Below are positions 20,082-29,179 of a stretch of 64,000 nt of DNA, piece after piece. Both the position numbers and the translations under genes were made by a program. The stretch's first letter is position 1. The number at the start of each line of letters is the position of its first letter. Origin of the DNA: Streptomyces chumphonensis (GTDB lineage Bacteria > Actinomycetota > Actinomycetes > Streptomycetales > Streptomycetaceae); the NCBI RefSeq assembly GCF_014779715.1, contig NZ_JACXYU010000005.1, positions 124,001-188,000 of the forward strand, given 5' to 3'. Below the pieces are notes generated by a model. The model saw only the letters and a program-made list of their open reading frames with translations, had not been told where the DNA came from and ran no database searches.

Positions 20082-21173
20082 ATGGCAGCGCATCGCAAGC
20101 ACCGCAGTCCCCGCACCCGTGACCGCTCACGCCCGAGAACCTGGGCGAGTCTCGCCCTGGCGGGGGCGGCGACCGCGACGGCCGCGGCGTCGGCCGGCGG
20201 TGCCGTCGCCGCCCCGCGGCCCGACGCACGGCAGGTGCGCACCGAGGTGGACCAGCTGCACCGGGAGGCCGAGGCGGCGGCGGAGCTGCACCACGCCGCG
20301 AAGGAACGTTCCCGCACAGCGGCACGTCAGCTGGACTCCCTGCGCGACGGATCGGCCCGCGCGACGCGACGCGTCAACGCCGCCCGCAACGCGCTCGGTG
20401 CCCACGCCACCGCGCAGTACCGCAGCGGCGTGGCCGAACCGGCCGCGCGACTGGCGCTGTCCACCACGCCCGAGGAGTTCCTGCGCCGGGCGTCCACCCG
20501 GGAACGCGTCGGGCTGCGGCAGCACCGCACCCTGCGGAACCTGCGCGGTCTGCTCCGCGAGAGCACCCAGCTGCGCGAGGAGGGCACCCGGAAGGCCGGT
20601 GCCGTACGCGCCGCCGAACGCGAGGCCCGGCGGCACAAGGAGGCCGCGCGGACCAAGCTGGCCGAGGCCAGGAGCCTGCTGCGCCGTCTCACGCCGCCGG
20701 ACCGGACGGACGCGACCGACCGTGCGGACGACGGCGGCCGACCGGGCGAGGGCGGGTCCGAGGAGGGCCCCGCGACGCCGGGTACGGGAACGGCCCCCGC
20801 CCCACGCCCCGCCCCGGCGCCGGGAGGACGGGCCGCCCAGGCGCTCGCCTTCGCCCGGAACGCCATCGGCACGCCCTACGGCTGGGGCGCGACCGGGCCG
20901 GACGCCTACGACTGCTCCGGGCTCACCCAGGCCGCGTGGCGGGCGGCGGGCGTCTACCTCCCCCGCACGACGTACACGCAGGTGGACGCCGGCCGGCGGG
21001 TCTCCCGCGCCGAACTCGCCCCCGGCGACCTCGTCTTCTTCTACCAGGGGCTCAGCCACGTGGGGCTCTACATCGGCGGCGGCCAGATGATCCACGCCCC
21101 CCGGACGGGCTCGACCGTCCGCGTCGACCGGATCGACACGATGCCCTTCGCCGCCGCCACCCGCCCGGCGTGA
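20082..21173 (+). CDS. Secreted NlpC/P60 peptidoglycan hydrolase
   Basis: 363 residues from ATG 20082. An Arg-rich start and the ASLALAGAATATAAASAGGAV stretch followed by AAP suggest an N-terminal signal peptide of ~45 residues. Residues ~50-215 are a long Ala/Arg/Glu coiled coil typical of RipA/CwlT-like wall hydrolases. After a Pro/Gly linker, the C-terminal NlpC/P60 domain carries the catalytic triad: Cys278 in YDCSGLTQ, His326 in SHVGLYIG and His338 in MIHAPR. It probably cleaves D-Glu-(m)DAP bonds in wall peptides. No strong ribosome-binding site is seen at the ATG. Neighbouring M23 peptidase and DUF1707 genes also point to envelope work. Confidence 0.88.
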   Translation: MAAHRKHRSPRTRDRSRPRTWASLALAGAATATAAASAGGAVAAPRPDARQVRTEVDQLHREAEAAAELHHAAKERSRTAARQLDSLRDGSARATRRVNAARNALGAHATAQYRSGVAEPAARLALSTTPEEFLRRASTRERVGLRQHRTLRNLRGLLRESTQLREEGTRKAGAVRAAEREARRHKEAARTKLAEARSLLRRLTPPDRTDATDRADDGGRPGEGGSEEGPATPGTGTAPAPRPAPAPGGRAAQALAFARNAIGTPYGWGATGPDAYDCSGLTQAAWRAAGVYLPRTTYTQVDAGRRVSRAELAPGDLVFFYQGLSHVGLYIGGGQMIHAPRTGSTVRVDRIDTMPFAAATRPA

Positions 21174-21209
21174 GGCCGGAGCCCGCAACGGCTCAGGAGG
21201 ACCGGCCCG

Positions 21210-21617
21210 TCACGGGGCCTCGCGCAGAGCGGTCAGGGTGGGGGCCTGGCCCAGGGTGCCGGGGACGGCCCGGCCGATGGCCTCGTCGCCGCCGTCGCGC
21301 GAGAGCTCGGCCAGCGCCTGCGTCGGGTCCAGTCCCTTCGCCCGGCACTCGCGCAGCAGCCCGGCCCAGGCCACGGCGGCGTTGAAGGCGGCGTCGCCCG
21401 CACCGCCACGCGGCTCGAACCCGGCGGCGTCCTCCGCGTCGGAGGCCCACAGGAAGCCCAGCACACCCTCGCCGGAGCCGACCGCGACGTAGCTGACCGG
21501 CCCCTCGGCGACGTAGCCGTAGTCCTCGGACCCGCCGACCGCCCTCGGCCGCAGGTCCTCCGTCATGCGAGGCGTCAGATGGCCGTCGCTGCCCATGTGC
21601 TCCACCCGTTCGTCCAC
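21210..21617 (-). CDS. Small acidic protein, candidate immunity protein to the upstream ADP-ribosyltransferase toxin
   Basis: 135 residues, acidic, soluble, with no signal peptide or known motif. The sequence is GSEDYGYVAEG, then an alternating beta-like stretch (VSYVAVGSGEGVLGFLW) and an alpha-helical C-terminus ending TALREAP. The start is uncertain: GTG 21617, ATG 21596 (GGAG only 4 nt upstream) and ATG 21566 are all in frame. The stop of the toxin gene lies 84 bp upstream on the same strand, exactly where immunity genes of polymorphic toxins sit. That position is the main reason for the call; the sequence itself is not recognised. An unrelated conserved hypothetical cannot be excluded. 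Confidence 0.55.
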   Translation of the reverse strand: MDERVEHMGSDGHLTPRMTEDLRPRAVGGSEDYGYVAEGPVSYVAVGSGEGVLGFLWASDAEDAAGFEPRGGAGDAAFNAAVAWAGLLRECRAKGLDPTQALAELSRDGGDEAIGRAVPGTLGQAPTLTALREAP

Positions 21618-21701
21618 GGCCCGGCGTCGCCCGGTGACCGGGACGGTCCGGACCTGCCTGAACCTACGTGTCCTTCACCGCACCACGTGCGTCCGCCTGC
21701 C

Positions 21702-23918
21702 CTACGGGGGCAGGATCTCTCCGTAGACCTGCCATTGCCCATTGTGCATGACCACGCGGGTGACCTGGTACCGCGTCCCGCGCCCCATCAACAGCTCCCG
21801 CTCCCCCGCACCGAAGGCGGAGACCTTCTCCACCCACAGCGCCGGGGTGCCCTTCGGGACGCGGAGGTGCAGCACCGCCTCCTTGCCGCTGAACGCCGGG
21901 GCCGTGTCGCCCAGCGACGTCGACATGTAGGAGTCGTCCGTGAAGACCTTGCCCTCCATGGCCTGCGGCGGCATGCCGTAGTGCCCGAGGCCGGTGCCCC
22001 GCACGACGGTCAGCGTCTCCCCGACGGGCCGCCCGTTCATGGCCTTGTCGATCTCCGCGATGTCGTGCAGCACCTCGGGCGTCCCCAGGGAGGCGTCACC
22101 GCGCAGGTAGCCGTTGATCTCCACGTACGTCGGCCCGCTGTGCGGCGGCTCCATCGTGTAGTCGTGCACCGCGTCCTGCTGGGACCGCGGCATGTGCTCC
22201 GCGTAGTCGTTCCAGTAGGTGGCTCCGTAGTGCAGGGCCTCGGTGTTGTCCGCGAACGTGACCGCGTCGTTCTTCAGCTCGGCCTCGGCGAAGGCGACCT
22301 TCTCGTCCGGGGTGAGCTTGTTCCACTCGGCGGGCGTGATCGGGTCGACGCCGTCCCCGCCGCCGTTCACGGGGCCGGAGGCGTCGGAACCGGAGGAACC
22401 GGAGCCGCCGGAGGGGCCGGACCCGGGGCCCGGGGCATCGGGCACGTCCCCGCCCGCATGGGCCGTGGCGTCCCCGGCGGTCTGCCCCGCGCCGACGCCC
22501 ACGGGCTCCGGCTGCGCGGCTCCCGGAGCACCGTCCAGGACGGCGCGGTCCGCCGCGCTCAGCTCCACGGGCGCCTGGTCGGCCGCTTCGGCGGGGTGAC
22601 CCGGCGACCGCACCGAGCCGTCCGGGTGGAGCACCGTGCCGTCGGGAGCGATGACGGAACCGTCCGGCGTCTCCACCGCGCCGGCTCCGGGCGGGAGTTC
22701 GGGCAGTGGCGAACCCGGCGTGACGGTGGTGCCGTCGGGGAGGCGCATCGTCCCGTCGGGGAGTTCGACGGCGCGTACCGCGCTGAGGTCGGCGAGGCCG
22801 GAGGTGACGTCGGTGAGTTTCGGCAGCCCGCGGAAGGTCGCGCTCAACCCGTTGCCGATGTACGTCATCGGGTCCACCACCCGGCCGACCCGCCCGGCCG
22901 CGTTCATCACCCGCGCCGCCGTCCCCGAAGCACTCGCACCCCGCACCGCCGTCCCCGTACCCAACGTCGCCACCGTCGTCAGCACGTTGAACGTCACCAA
23001 CCCCGCCGCACGCCCCGGGTTCTCACCCCACTCGTCCCACGCCACCAGCGACTTGCCGACCTCCTTGGTCGTGTTCAGGCTGTCCTTCATCCACGTCCGC
23101 GCCCCCTCCGGCGCCACCGCGTACGTCGCCGCCGCCAGCAACGGGGAGCCGATGATCAGGATGCCGGTGGCCAACTGGCCCAGACCCTTCCAGGAATCCT
23201 TGAACGTCTCCCACCCCTGCAACCCCACCAGGCCACCCAGACCCGTCAGGGTGCCCCAGACCCCGTCCACGATGAACCCGTCCCACACATAACTCTTGAC
23301 CCAGTGACCCACCTCGTACCAGTGGTGGTCCTCCTCGGCCATCCTCCCCCACGGCGTCTCCCCCGCCCGCCGCATGTCCTCCACACTCAGGCCGTACATG
23401 TTCGCGCCGTCCGACCCGTCGTTCGCCACCCACCGCGTCCCGTTCACCAACGCCGTGATCTTGTTCGCCGCCGACCGCTCCGCCGCCCAGAACTCCGCCA
23501 CCGCGGCCGAGATGTCCCCCACCAACGCGTTGTTCGTCTCGATCTTCTCCTCGTCATACGTCCACTCGTCATCGTCCTTGACCGAGTCGACGAACGACTG
23601 CGCCTCCCCCTTCAACCGCTCCAGCCTCGCCACGATCGGACGCGCCTCCTCGGCGAACCCGACCAGAGCCCCCGCCACCTTCTCCAGATCATCGGCGAAA
23701 CCATCCGCCCGGTCCGAGACCGGCCGGGTGGAACCGAACAACTGCTCCGCCTCCGGCGCCGTGTAGAACGCCGACAACCCCTGAAACGTCGAATGCACAC
23801 CCGAACCGGTATCCCGGATCGCACCCGCGTCCTCCGTCAACGCGGCCGCTTCCTCCTCCAGCAACCCGAAATCACCGGTGAACGACGGCACCCCCGACGG
23901 ATCCACCCGATCCACCAC
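21702..23918 (-). CDS. Polymorphic toxin with C-terminal VIP2-like ADP-ribosyltransferase domain
   Basis: 738 residues from GTG 23918. Residues 1-~160 are helical and amphipathic, like the WXG/LXG-type leader domains of type VII-secreted toxins; there is no Sec signal. Hydrophobic helices at ~250-268 and ~306-325 could insert in a membrane. A Pro/Gly/Asp linker (~385-550) has repeated PDGT/PDGS units. The C-terminal domain (~565-738) has every hallmark of arginine-type mono-ADP-ribosyltransferases: Arg640 in VVRGTG, Ser-Thr-Ser 666-668 in YMSTSL, and the ExE pair Glu706/Glu708 in GERELLMG. The active site looks intact. The domain should transfer ADP-ribose from NAD+ to a target protein. The probable immunity gene follows immediately. 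Confidence 0.85.
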   Translation of the reverse strand: MVDRVDPSGVPSFTGDFGLLEEEAAALTEDAGAIRDTGSGVHSTFQGLSAFYTAPEAEQLFGSTRPVSDRADGFADDLEKVAGALVGFAEEARPIVARLERLKGEAQSFVDSVKDDDEWTYDEEKIETNNALVGDISAAVAEFWAAERSAANKITALVNGTRWVANDGSDGANMYGLSVEDMRRAGETPWGRMAEEDHHWYEVGHWVKSYVWDGFIVDGVWGTLTGLGGLVGLQGWETFKDSWKGLGQLATGILIIGSPLLAAATYAVAPEGARTWMKDSLNTTKEVGKSLVAWDEWGENPGRAAGLVTFNVLTTVATLGTGTAVRGASASGTAARVMNAAGRVGRVVDPMTYIGNGLSATFRGLPKLTDVTSGLADLSAVRAVELPDGTMRLPDGTTVTPGSPLPELPPGAGAVETPDGSVIAPDGTVLHPDGSVRSPGHPAEAADQAPVELSAADRAVLDGAPGAAQPEPVGVGAGQTAGDATAHAGGDVPDAPGPGSGPSGGSGSSGSDASGPVNGGGDGVDPITPAEWNKLTPDEKVAFAEAELKNDAVTFADNTEALHYGATYWNDYAEHMPRSQQDAVHDYTMEPPHSGPTYVEINGYLRGDASLGTPEVLHDIAEIDKAMNGRPVGETLTVVRGTGLGHYGMPPQAMEGKVFTDDSYMSTSLGDTAPAFSGKEAVLHLRVPKGTPALWVEKVSAFGAGERELLMGRGTRYQVTRVVMHNGQWQVYGEILPP

Positions 23919-24262
23919 AGCCCCCGCCCCCCTCTACGATCCTCGCTCGCCGACCCGGCAGGCCGGGCTCCCGTCGTGTCCGTGCCACCCGTTCACCACC
24001 CGGCCGATGGCTCGAAACCACACCTATCAGCAGGGGCCTGGCCGGAACAACGCGCCCCCGCCTCCTTCGCGTACATCGCACGTCCTCTTCACCGTCCCGT
24101 CGCGCGCCCCGGCGGACGGACCGGACGCCGAGCGGTGTCCCGTGAACGCCGCGCCCCCGCGCCGCGTATGGCCTGGTGAAGGCATGAGCAGGACAATCGG
24201 CGAGAAGCGGCCGTGCCGCGGACGCCCGACGACGTCCGCGCGGGAGAAGGGCGGGCAGGGCG
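23919..24262. other. Intergenic region between the toxin gene and the DoxX gene
   Basis: 344 bp between divergent starts. No convincing gene is present on either strand: open stretches lack ribosome-binding sites and normal composition. It must hold the promoters of both genes, but no clear -10/-35 pair stands out. Confidence 0.5.
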
Positions 24263-24775
24263 ATGACGTACACGAACGGTGCGGGCCACCACCGACAGCT
24301 GAGGGAGCCGGGCGGGCTGCGCGAGACGGCGGCCCGCTACGCCCTGCTACCGCTGCGCCTCTTCCTCGGCGTGACGTTCCTCTACGCCGGGCTCGACAAG
24401 CTGACGGACCCCGGCTACCCGGAGTCGATGGAGGGCCTGCTCCAGTCCATTCCGGGCGCGGCGGCCCCCTGGCTGCTCGACTTGGCGCTCACCCAGCCGG
24501 AGGGGTTCGGCTACGCCATCGCCCTCGGCGAACTGGCCGTGGGCGTCGGCACGCTCCTCGGCCTCCTCACGAGGGTCGCGGCGCTGGGCGGGGCACTCAT
24601 CTCGCTGTCCTTCTGGCTGACGATCAGCTGGGACGTCGGGCCGTACTACTACAGCCAGGACCTTCCGTACCTCATGGCGTGGGTACCGCTGATCATGGCC
24701 GGGGCGCCGATGCTGTCGCTCGACGCCGCCGTCGCGGCCCGTCGTCGCCGGCGTGGGGGGCAGCTGTTCGGCTGA
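24263..24775 (+). CDS. DoxX family membrane protein
   Basis: 170 residues with about four membrane helices. The family signature LPLRLFLGVTFLYAGLDKL is at ~29-47, followed by an IALGELAVGVGTLLGLLTRVAALGGAL helical pair split over residues ~85-115. The C-terminus is Arg-rich and cytoplasmic. DoxX proteins are small subunits of quinone-linked oxidases or of thiol-redox membrane complexes; which role applies here is not visible. A G-rich stretch (GGGCAGGGC) precedes the ATG. The gene is monocistronic, and the next gene converges on it. Confidence 0.82.
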   Translation: MTYTNGAGHHRQLREPGGLRETAARYALLPLRLFLGVTFLYAGLDKLTDPGYPESMEGLLQSIPGAAAPWLLDLALTQPEGFGYAIALGELAVGVGTLLGLLTRVAALGGALISLSFWLTISWDVGPYYYSQDLPYLMAWVPLIMAGAPMLSLDAAVAARRRRRGGQLFG

Positions 24776-24801
24776 CGTCCGTTGGGGGCGGGCGAGGGGG
24801 C

Positions 24802-25053
24802 TCACCGGCCGTCCGTCAGCGGCGGGCCGCCACCGTCCCCCTTGCGGCGGCGCACGCCCCGTGCGAGCTGCTGGACGCCCGCGACGCACAGCGCCGCGAG
24901 CAGCACGCCGGGCAGCAGGAGGGCGAGGGCGAGGGCGGAGACGTCGAGATCGCCGCGCTCGCGCAGCAGATGGCAGACGGCGAGGGCGAGGAGCCCCAGC
25001 CCGAGGACGAACCTGACCGGTTCGAAACGCCGACGGTGCACGGTGTCGTTCAC
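24802..25053 (-). CDS. Small two-helix membrane protein coupled to the PspC gene
   Basis: 83 residues. Two hydrophobic helices (VRFVLGLGLLALAVCHLL and LALALLLPGVLLAALCVAGV) flank a short acidic loop, with a basic C-terminus. ATG 25053 overlaps the PspC gene stop by 4 bp (ATGA), so the two are co-translated. No domain is recognised. The context suggests a partner of the PspC/LiaF-like envelope protein. Confidence 0.75.
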   Translation of the reverse strand: MNDTVHRRRFEPVRFVLGLGLLALAVCHLLRERGDLDVSALALALLLPGVLLAALCVAGVQQLARGVRRRKGDGGGPPLTDGR

Positions 25054-26495
25054 TGCTGCCCCTCATCCCGGCCGACCGCTTCCCGACCGGCCTCCTGTTC
25101 CGCCGCCGGTTCCACGATGGCCCGTTCCACGACGGTCTCGCCCATCAGCAGCTTGACGCTCAGCCGGATCGTGCCCCGGGGTTCGGCGTCGCCCCGGGGC
25201 CGCAGGGTGACGGTCTCGTCGACGCTGACGCCGCCGCCCTCCCGGCCGTCGCCGTAGGGCGACGTGCCCGGGACCCGGTAGCCGCCGAGGGAGATGTCCA
25301 GGTCGAGGACCAGCCGGGCGTTCTCGGGCACGACGATCCGCACCTCCCCCACCTCCGCCGTCAGCGCGCTGCGGACGGTCTCGCCCTCGGCGAGGTCGAT
25401 CCCGGACAGGTCCAGGACGCCTTCGCCGCTTCCCAGGTCGTAGTGCGGCCGGACGTCCGCGGCCGCCGCGGGTTCCCAGCGCGTGCGGCTCCAGGACGTC
25501 GACAGGTCCTCCGGCAGCGCGGCGGCACCGGTGAGCAGACCGGCGGTCATGACGGCCACGAGGACGGTGCCGGCGCCCGTCCGACCGGCGAAGGCGCTCA
25601 CCACCAGGCCGAGCGCCAGCACGGCCAGCGCGCAGCCCAGCCCCGTCACGAGCGTCGTGGACAGCGCACCGCCGTCCCAGGTGGCGGCGACCCCGATCCA
25701 GCCGGCGACGAGAGCGGCGGGCACGACGGCCCAGCCCAGCCGTCGCCCCCGACGCCGGGGGGCCGTCGGGGCGGGACGGGCGGGCCACGCGCCGTCTCCG
25801 GGGAAGCCCTGTCCGCCCCACGGCGGGACGGGCGGAGCCGGGGAACCGTCGGCGGGCTCCTGCGGGACGGCGTCGGCCGGGCCCCACAGGTACCCCGTAC
25901 CCGGCGCCCGCGGGTCCTTGGTGAGCGGCTCCCGCCACCACGAGGGCGCGTGCGGGACGGGCGGCGCCTGCGCCTCGGGCGGTACCTGCGAGACGGGCTC
26001 GGGCCCGGCCTCCGCGTCGGCGGCCGCCTCCCGGCGGCGGCGCTGCGACCAGTAGAGCCCGGCGGCGAGCGCCAGGAGGACCAGCAGGGAGAAGGAGACG
26101 CCGCGCTGGTCGCCGCTCAGCGAGGCCAGCATCAGCCCGCTCCCGGCGAGGGTGAGGAGGACGGCCGCGAGTCCGGTGCCCTCGACGCGTCCGGACAGCA
26201 GCCGGCGCGCCTCGTTCTCGTCCTCGCCCTCCAGCGGCAGCAGCAGCCACGCGAAGCCGTACAGCAGCAGCCCGAGGCCGCCGATGACGGAGAGGACGGC
26301 GAGCGGAACGCGCAGGATCACCGGGTCGACGTCGTAGTGCCGGGCGAACCCGCCGCACACACCGGCGACGACCTTGTTCCGCCTGCTCCGCTCGGGCAGG
26401 GCGGACCGTTCGTCGTCCGGCGCCGCGTCCTGTGCCGCCCGCGTCCCCGCGCCACCCTCTTCGGCACCCGTGCGGTCGCCCTCGTCACTCACCAT
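25050..26495 (-). CDS. PspC domain protein with LiaF-like C-terminus
   Basis: 481 residues from ATG 26495 (an ATG at 26504 adds three residues). An acidic N-terminus precedes a PspC domain at ~45-105 with RRNKVVAGVCGGFARHYDVDPVILRV and a membrane helix. Further helices lie around 110-150 and 255-325. The C-terminal ~130 residues are a beta-rich wall-active domain of the LiaF type (GEVRIVVPENARLVLDLD, GTIRLSVKLLMGETVVER). PspC/LiaF proteins monitor envelope stress. It is divergent from the PspC-histidine kinase/response-regulator operon, so the genes probably form one LiaFSR-like sensing module. Confidence 0.85.
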   Translation of the reverse strand: MVSDEGDRTGAEEGGAGTRAAQDAAPDDERSALPERSRRNKVVAGVCGGFARHYDVDPVILRVPLAVLSVIGGLGLLLYGFAWLLLPLEGEDENEARRLLSGRVEGTGLAAVLLTLAGSGLMLASLSGDQRGVSFSLLVLLALAAGLYWSQRRRREAAADAEAGPEPVSQVPPEAQAPPVPHAPSWWREPLTKDPRAPGTGYLWGPADAVPQEPADGSPAPPVPPWGGQGFPGDGAWPARPAPTAPRRRGRRLGWAVVPAALVAGWIGVAATWDGGALSTTLVTGLGCALAVLALGLVVSAFAGRTGAGTVLVAVMTAGLLTGAAALPEDLSTSWSRTRWEPAAAADVRPHYDLGSGEGVLDLSGIDLAEGETVRSALTAEVGEVRIVVPENARLVLDLDISLGGYRVPGTSPYGDGREGGGVSVDETVTLRPRGDAEPRGTIRLSVKLLMGETVVERAIVEPAAEQEAGREAVGRDEGQQ

Positions 26496-26631
26496 GCCGA
26501 CCATGGTGGCCGGTCCCCGTGGCGGAGGGCATCCGGGGACGTCCCGGAGGCTTCCCTGAGATTCCGCTTCGGGGGCGGTGTCGGGGATGACCCTGATGCC
26601 CGCCCCACCGGCCGCGTGTGACCATCGGGCC

Positions 26632-27909
26632 ATGACCACCGCCACGCCCACCCCCGACCAGCCCCCTGCCCTGCGCAAGCTGTACCGCAGCAGCGAGGGC
26701 CGCTGGCTGGGCGGTGTGGCGCGCGGCCTCGCGGGGCACCTGGCCCTGCCGGTGCTGTGGGTCCGCGTCGTCTTCCTGATCCTCTTCTTCACCAGCGGGC
26801 TGGGCGCGTTGCTGTACGCGGTGTTCTGGTTCGTCGTGCCGCTGGGGGCGGGCGGCGTGGACGCCCCGGCGCCCGGCACCCGGCCTCCGGGGCGGGCCGG
26901 TGCCGGGCGGCGGCTGCGGCGGCCGGACCGGGGACAGGTCTTCGCCGTCCTGGTGCTCGTGGCGGCGCTCTTCGCACTCGGTGCGAACCTCCAGTTCGGC
27001 CGGGCGAACGCCTACGTGTGGCCGCTGCTGGTGATGGGGGTCGGGGTGGCCGTCGTGTGGCGGCAGGCCGACAACGCGCGCCGGGCCCACTGGACGGAGG
27101 TGAGCCGGCGGCGCGGGCTGCTGCCGATCGCGCGCAGCGCCGCCGGGGTGGTGCTCGTCGGGGTCGGGGTGTCGGGCTTCGTCGTCATCCAGGGCTCGGC
27201 GGAGCAGTTCGGTGCGGTGCTCCAGGCGTCGGTGGCCGTGCTGGTGGGTATCGCCCTCCTGGCCGGGCCCTACCTCGTCCGCATCACCCAGGACCTGTCC
27301 GAGGAGCGGCTGATGCGCATCCGCGCGCAGGAGCGGGCCGAGGTGGCGGCCCACGTCCACGACTCGGTGCTGCACACGCTCACCCTCATCCAGCGCAACT
27401 CCGACAACGCCCGCGAGGTGGCCCGGCTGGCGCGGGCCCAGGAGCGGGAGCTGCGCGAGTGGCTCTACAAGGGCGCGTCCGGCGCCGCCGCCGAGGACGA
27501 CGCGGACCGCCCGGAGACCCTCGCGGCCGCCGTGAAGGCCACGGCGGCGGACGTCGAGGACCACCACGGGGTGCCGGTCGAGGTGGTGTGCGTGGGCGAC
27601 TGCCCGTGCGACGAACGGCTGGCCGCGCTGGTCCAGGCGGCGCGCGAGGCGATGGTCAACGCCGCCAAGTACGGTGGCGGGGGCGGCGCGGTCCAGGTCT
27701 TCGCGGAGGTGGAGGGCCGTACGGTCTTCGTCTCCGTCCGCGACCGGGGCCCCGGCTTCGACCTGGACGCCGTGCCCGCCGACCGGATGGGCGTGCGCGA
27801 GTCCGTCATCGGCCGGATGGAGCGCAACGGCGGTACGGCGCGCATCCGCACCGCGCCCGGCGAGGGCACCGAAGTGGAGCTGGAGATGGAGAGGGCGGAG
27901 ACACCATGA
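26632..27909 (+). CDS. PspC-fused sensor histidine kinase (NarL-type partner)
   Basis: 425 residues from ATG 26632. The N-terminal PspC domain (LYRSSEGRWLGGVARGLAGHL, residues ~17-70) is followed by several membrane helices (~103-120, 128-143, 170-188, 198-213). The cytoplasmic part has the HisKA_3-like dimerisation motif HVHDSVLHTL (phospho-accepting His243) and a HATPase domain with EAMVNAAKYGG (N-box) and DRGPGFD (G1). Its stop overlaps the response-regulator start by 4 bp. The kinase probably autophosphorylates when the envelope is disturbed and passes phosphate to the LuxR-type regulator downstream. Confidence 0.92.
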   Translation: MTTATPTPDQPPALRKLYRSSEGRWLGGVARGLAGHLALPVLWVRVVFLILFFTSGLGALLYAVFWFVVPLGAGGVDAPAPGTRPPGRAGAGRRLRRPDRGQVFAVLVLVAALFALGANLQFGRANAYVWPLLVMGVGVAVVWRQADNARRAHWTEVSRRRGLLPIARSAAGVVLVGVGVSGFVVIQGSAEQFGAVLQASVAVLVGIALLAGPYLVRITQDLSEERLMRIRAQERAEVAAHVHDSVLHTLTLIQRNSDNAREVARLARAQERELREWLYKGASGAAAEDDADRPETLAAAVKATAADVEDHHGVPVEVVCVGDCPCDERLAALVQAAREAMVNAAKYGGGGGAVQVFAEVEGRTVFVSVRDRGPGFDLDAVPADRMGVRESVIGRMERNGGTARIRTAPGEGTEVELEMERAETP

Positions 27910-28616
27910 GCGGCGAGACGTCACCGGGACAGCGGGCCGTGAGCCAGGAGGCCGACCGCCGGGTGCGGGTCGTCCTCGTCGACGACCACCGGATGTTCCG
28001 GGCCGGCGTCCAGGCGGAGATCGGCGACACCCCGGCGACGGGTGTGGAGGTCGTCGGTGAGGCGGGCGACGTCGACCAGGCCGTCACCGTCATCACCGCC
28101 ACGCGCCCCGACGTCGTCCTCCTCGACGTGCACCTGCCCGGCGGCGGCGGCGTGGAGGTCCTGCGCCGCAGCGCGTCGCTGATGGGCGCGATCGACCGGC
28201 CGGTGCGGTTCCTCGCCCTGTCGGTCTCGGACGCAGCCGAGGACGTCATCGGCGTGATCCGCGGGGGCGCGCGGGGCTACGTCACCAAGACGATCACGGG
28301 ATCGGACCTGGTGAACGCGATCTTCCGGGTCGCCGACGGGGACGCCGTCTTCTCGCCGCGCCTGGCCGGCTTCGTCCTCGACGCCTTCGCCTCCACCGAC
28401 GCCCCACCGGTCGACGAGGACATGGACCGCCTGACGCAGCGCGAGCGGGAGGTGCTGCGGCTCATCGCGCGCGGCTACGCGTACAAGGAGATCGCCAAGC
28501 AGCTGTTCATCTCCGTCAAGACGGTCGAGTCGCACGTCTCGGCGGTGCTGCGCAAGCTCCAGCTCTCCAACCGCCACGAACTCACCCGCTGGGCCACCGC
28601 CCGCCGCCTGGTCTGA
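27906..28616 (+). CDS. LuxR/NarL-family response regulator
   Basis: 236 residues. The receiver domain has acidic residues at Asp26-Asp27 (VVLVDDHRM) and the phospho-acceptor Asp74 (DVVLLDVHLP). The C-terminal LuxR helix-turn-helix carries LTQREREVLRLIARGYAYKEIA and TVESHVSAVLRKL. ATG 27906 overlaps the kinase stop (ATGA), so it is the cognate partner. Likely targets include the divergent PspC operon and itself; no binding site was identified. The coupled pair resembles LiaSR/VraSR systems that respond to cell-wall stress. Confidence 0.93.
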   Translation: MSGETSPGQRAVSQEADRRVRVVLVDDHRMFRAGVQAEIGDTPATGVEVVGEAGDVDQAVTVITATRPDVVLLDVHLPGGGGVEVLRRSASLMGAIDRPVRFLALSVSDAAEDVIGVIRGGARGYVTKTITGSDLVNAIFRVADGDAVFSPRLAGFVLDAFASTDAPPVDEDMDRLTQREREVLRLIARGYAYKEIAKQLFISVKTVESHVSAVLRKLQLSNRHELTRWATARRLV

Positions 28617-28649
28617 GCCGGGCGAGCCCGGCCGTTCGGCCCGCCCCGC

Positions 28650-29066
28650 TCAGGTCAGGTCCAGCTCTGCCCACACCGTCTTGCCGACCGTGCGGGGCGT
28701 GACGCCCCAGCGGGCCGCGAGCGCCTCCACGATCAGGAGGCCGCGACCGAACATCTCGTCGTCCGCCGCTTCGCGCCGACGCGGTCGGCGTTCGCCACGC
28801 GGGTCGGTGACCTCGACGCGCAGCACCGTCGCCGTCAGCACCAGACGCACCCGAAAGTAACGTCCCGGCATGCAGCCGTGCAGGAGGGCGTTGCCGGCGA
28901 GCTCACTGACGATCAACGCCACATCCCCGGCGAGGTCCACGAACCCCCATTCCGCCGCCAGGCGCGCAGCCCGCCGCCGGGCGAGTTGCACGCTGCCCGG
29001 GTAGGGCGTGTAGTCCAGCCGGTCCTCCTGCTTCACCGGTGTCAGCGAGCGCTGTGCTGCGTCCAT
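28650..29066 (-). CDS. HATPase-like anti-sigma/regulatory ATP-binding protein
   Basis: 138 residues from ATG 29066 (GGGGAA just upstream). It is a single histidine-kinase-like ATPase domain: the N-box LIVSELAGNALLHG and a G-box FGRGLLIVEALAARWG, with no kinase dimerisation helix. This is the form of RsbW/SpoIIAB-like anti-sigma factors, and in streptomycetes it commonly sits beside an XRE/DUF5753 regulator and a DUF397 protein, as here. It is divergent from the XRE gene across a perfect palindrome. It may bind ATP and either sequester a sigma factor or act in the WhiJ-type developmental switch; the partner is not visible. Confidence 0.85.
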   Translation of the reverse strand: MDAAQRSLTPVKQEDRLDYTPYPGSVQLARRRAARLAAEWGFVDLAGDVALIVSELAGNALLHGCMPGRYFRVRLVLTATVLRVEVTDPRGERRPRRREAADDEMFGRGLLIVEALAARWGVTPRTVGKTVWAELDLT

Positions 29067-29179
29067 GGTTCCCCATCCCTTCGCAGGCTGAAGCCAGGTC
29101 ACGTGTTCCTCTCGACCAGCCGGCGACGTGATCACTTGAACACAGAGAGTATCGAGTAGTCGCTCTGGGAGCAATATTC

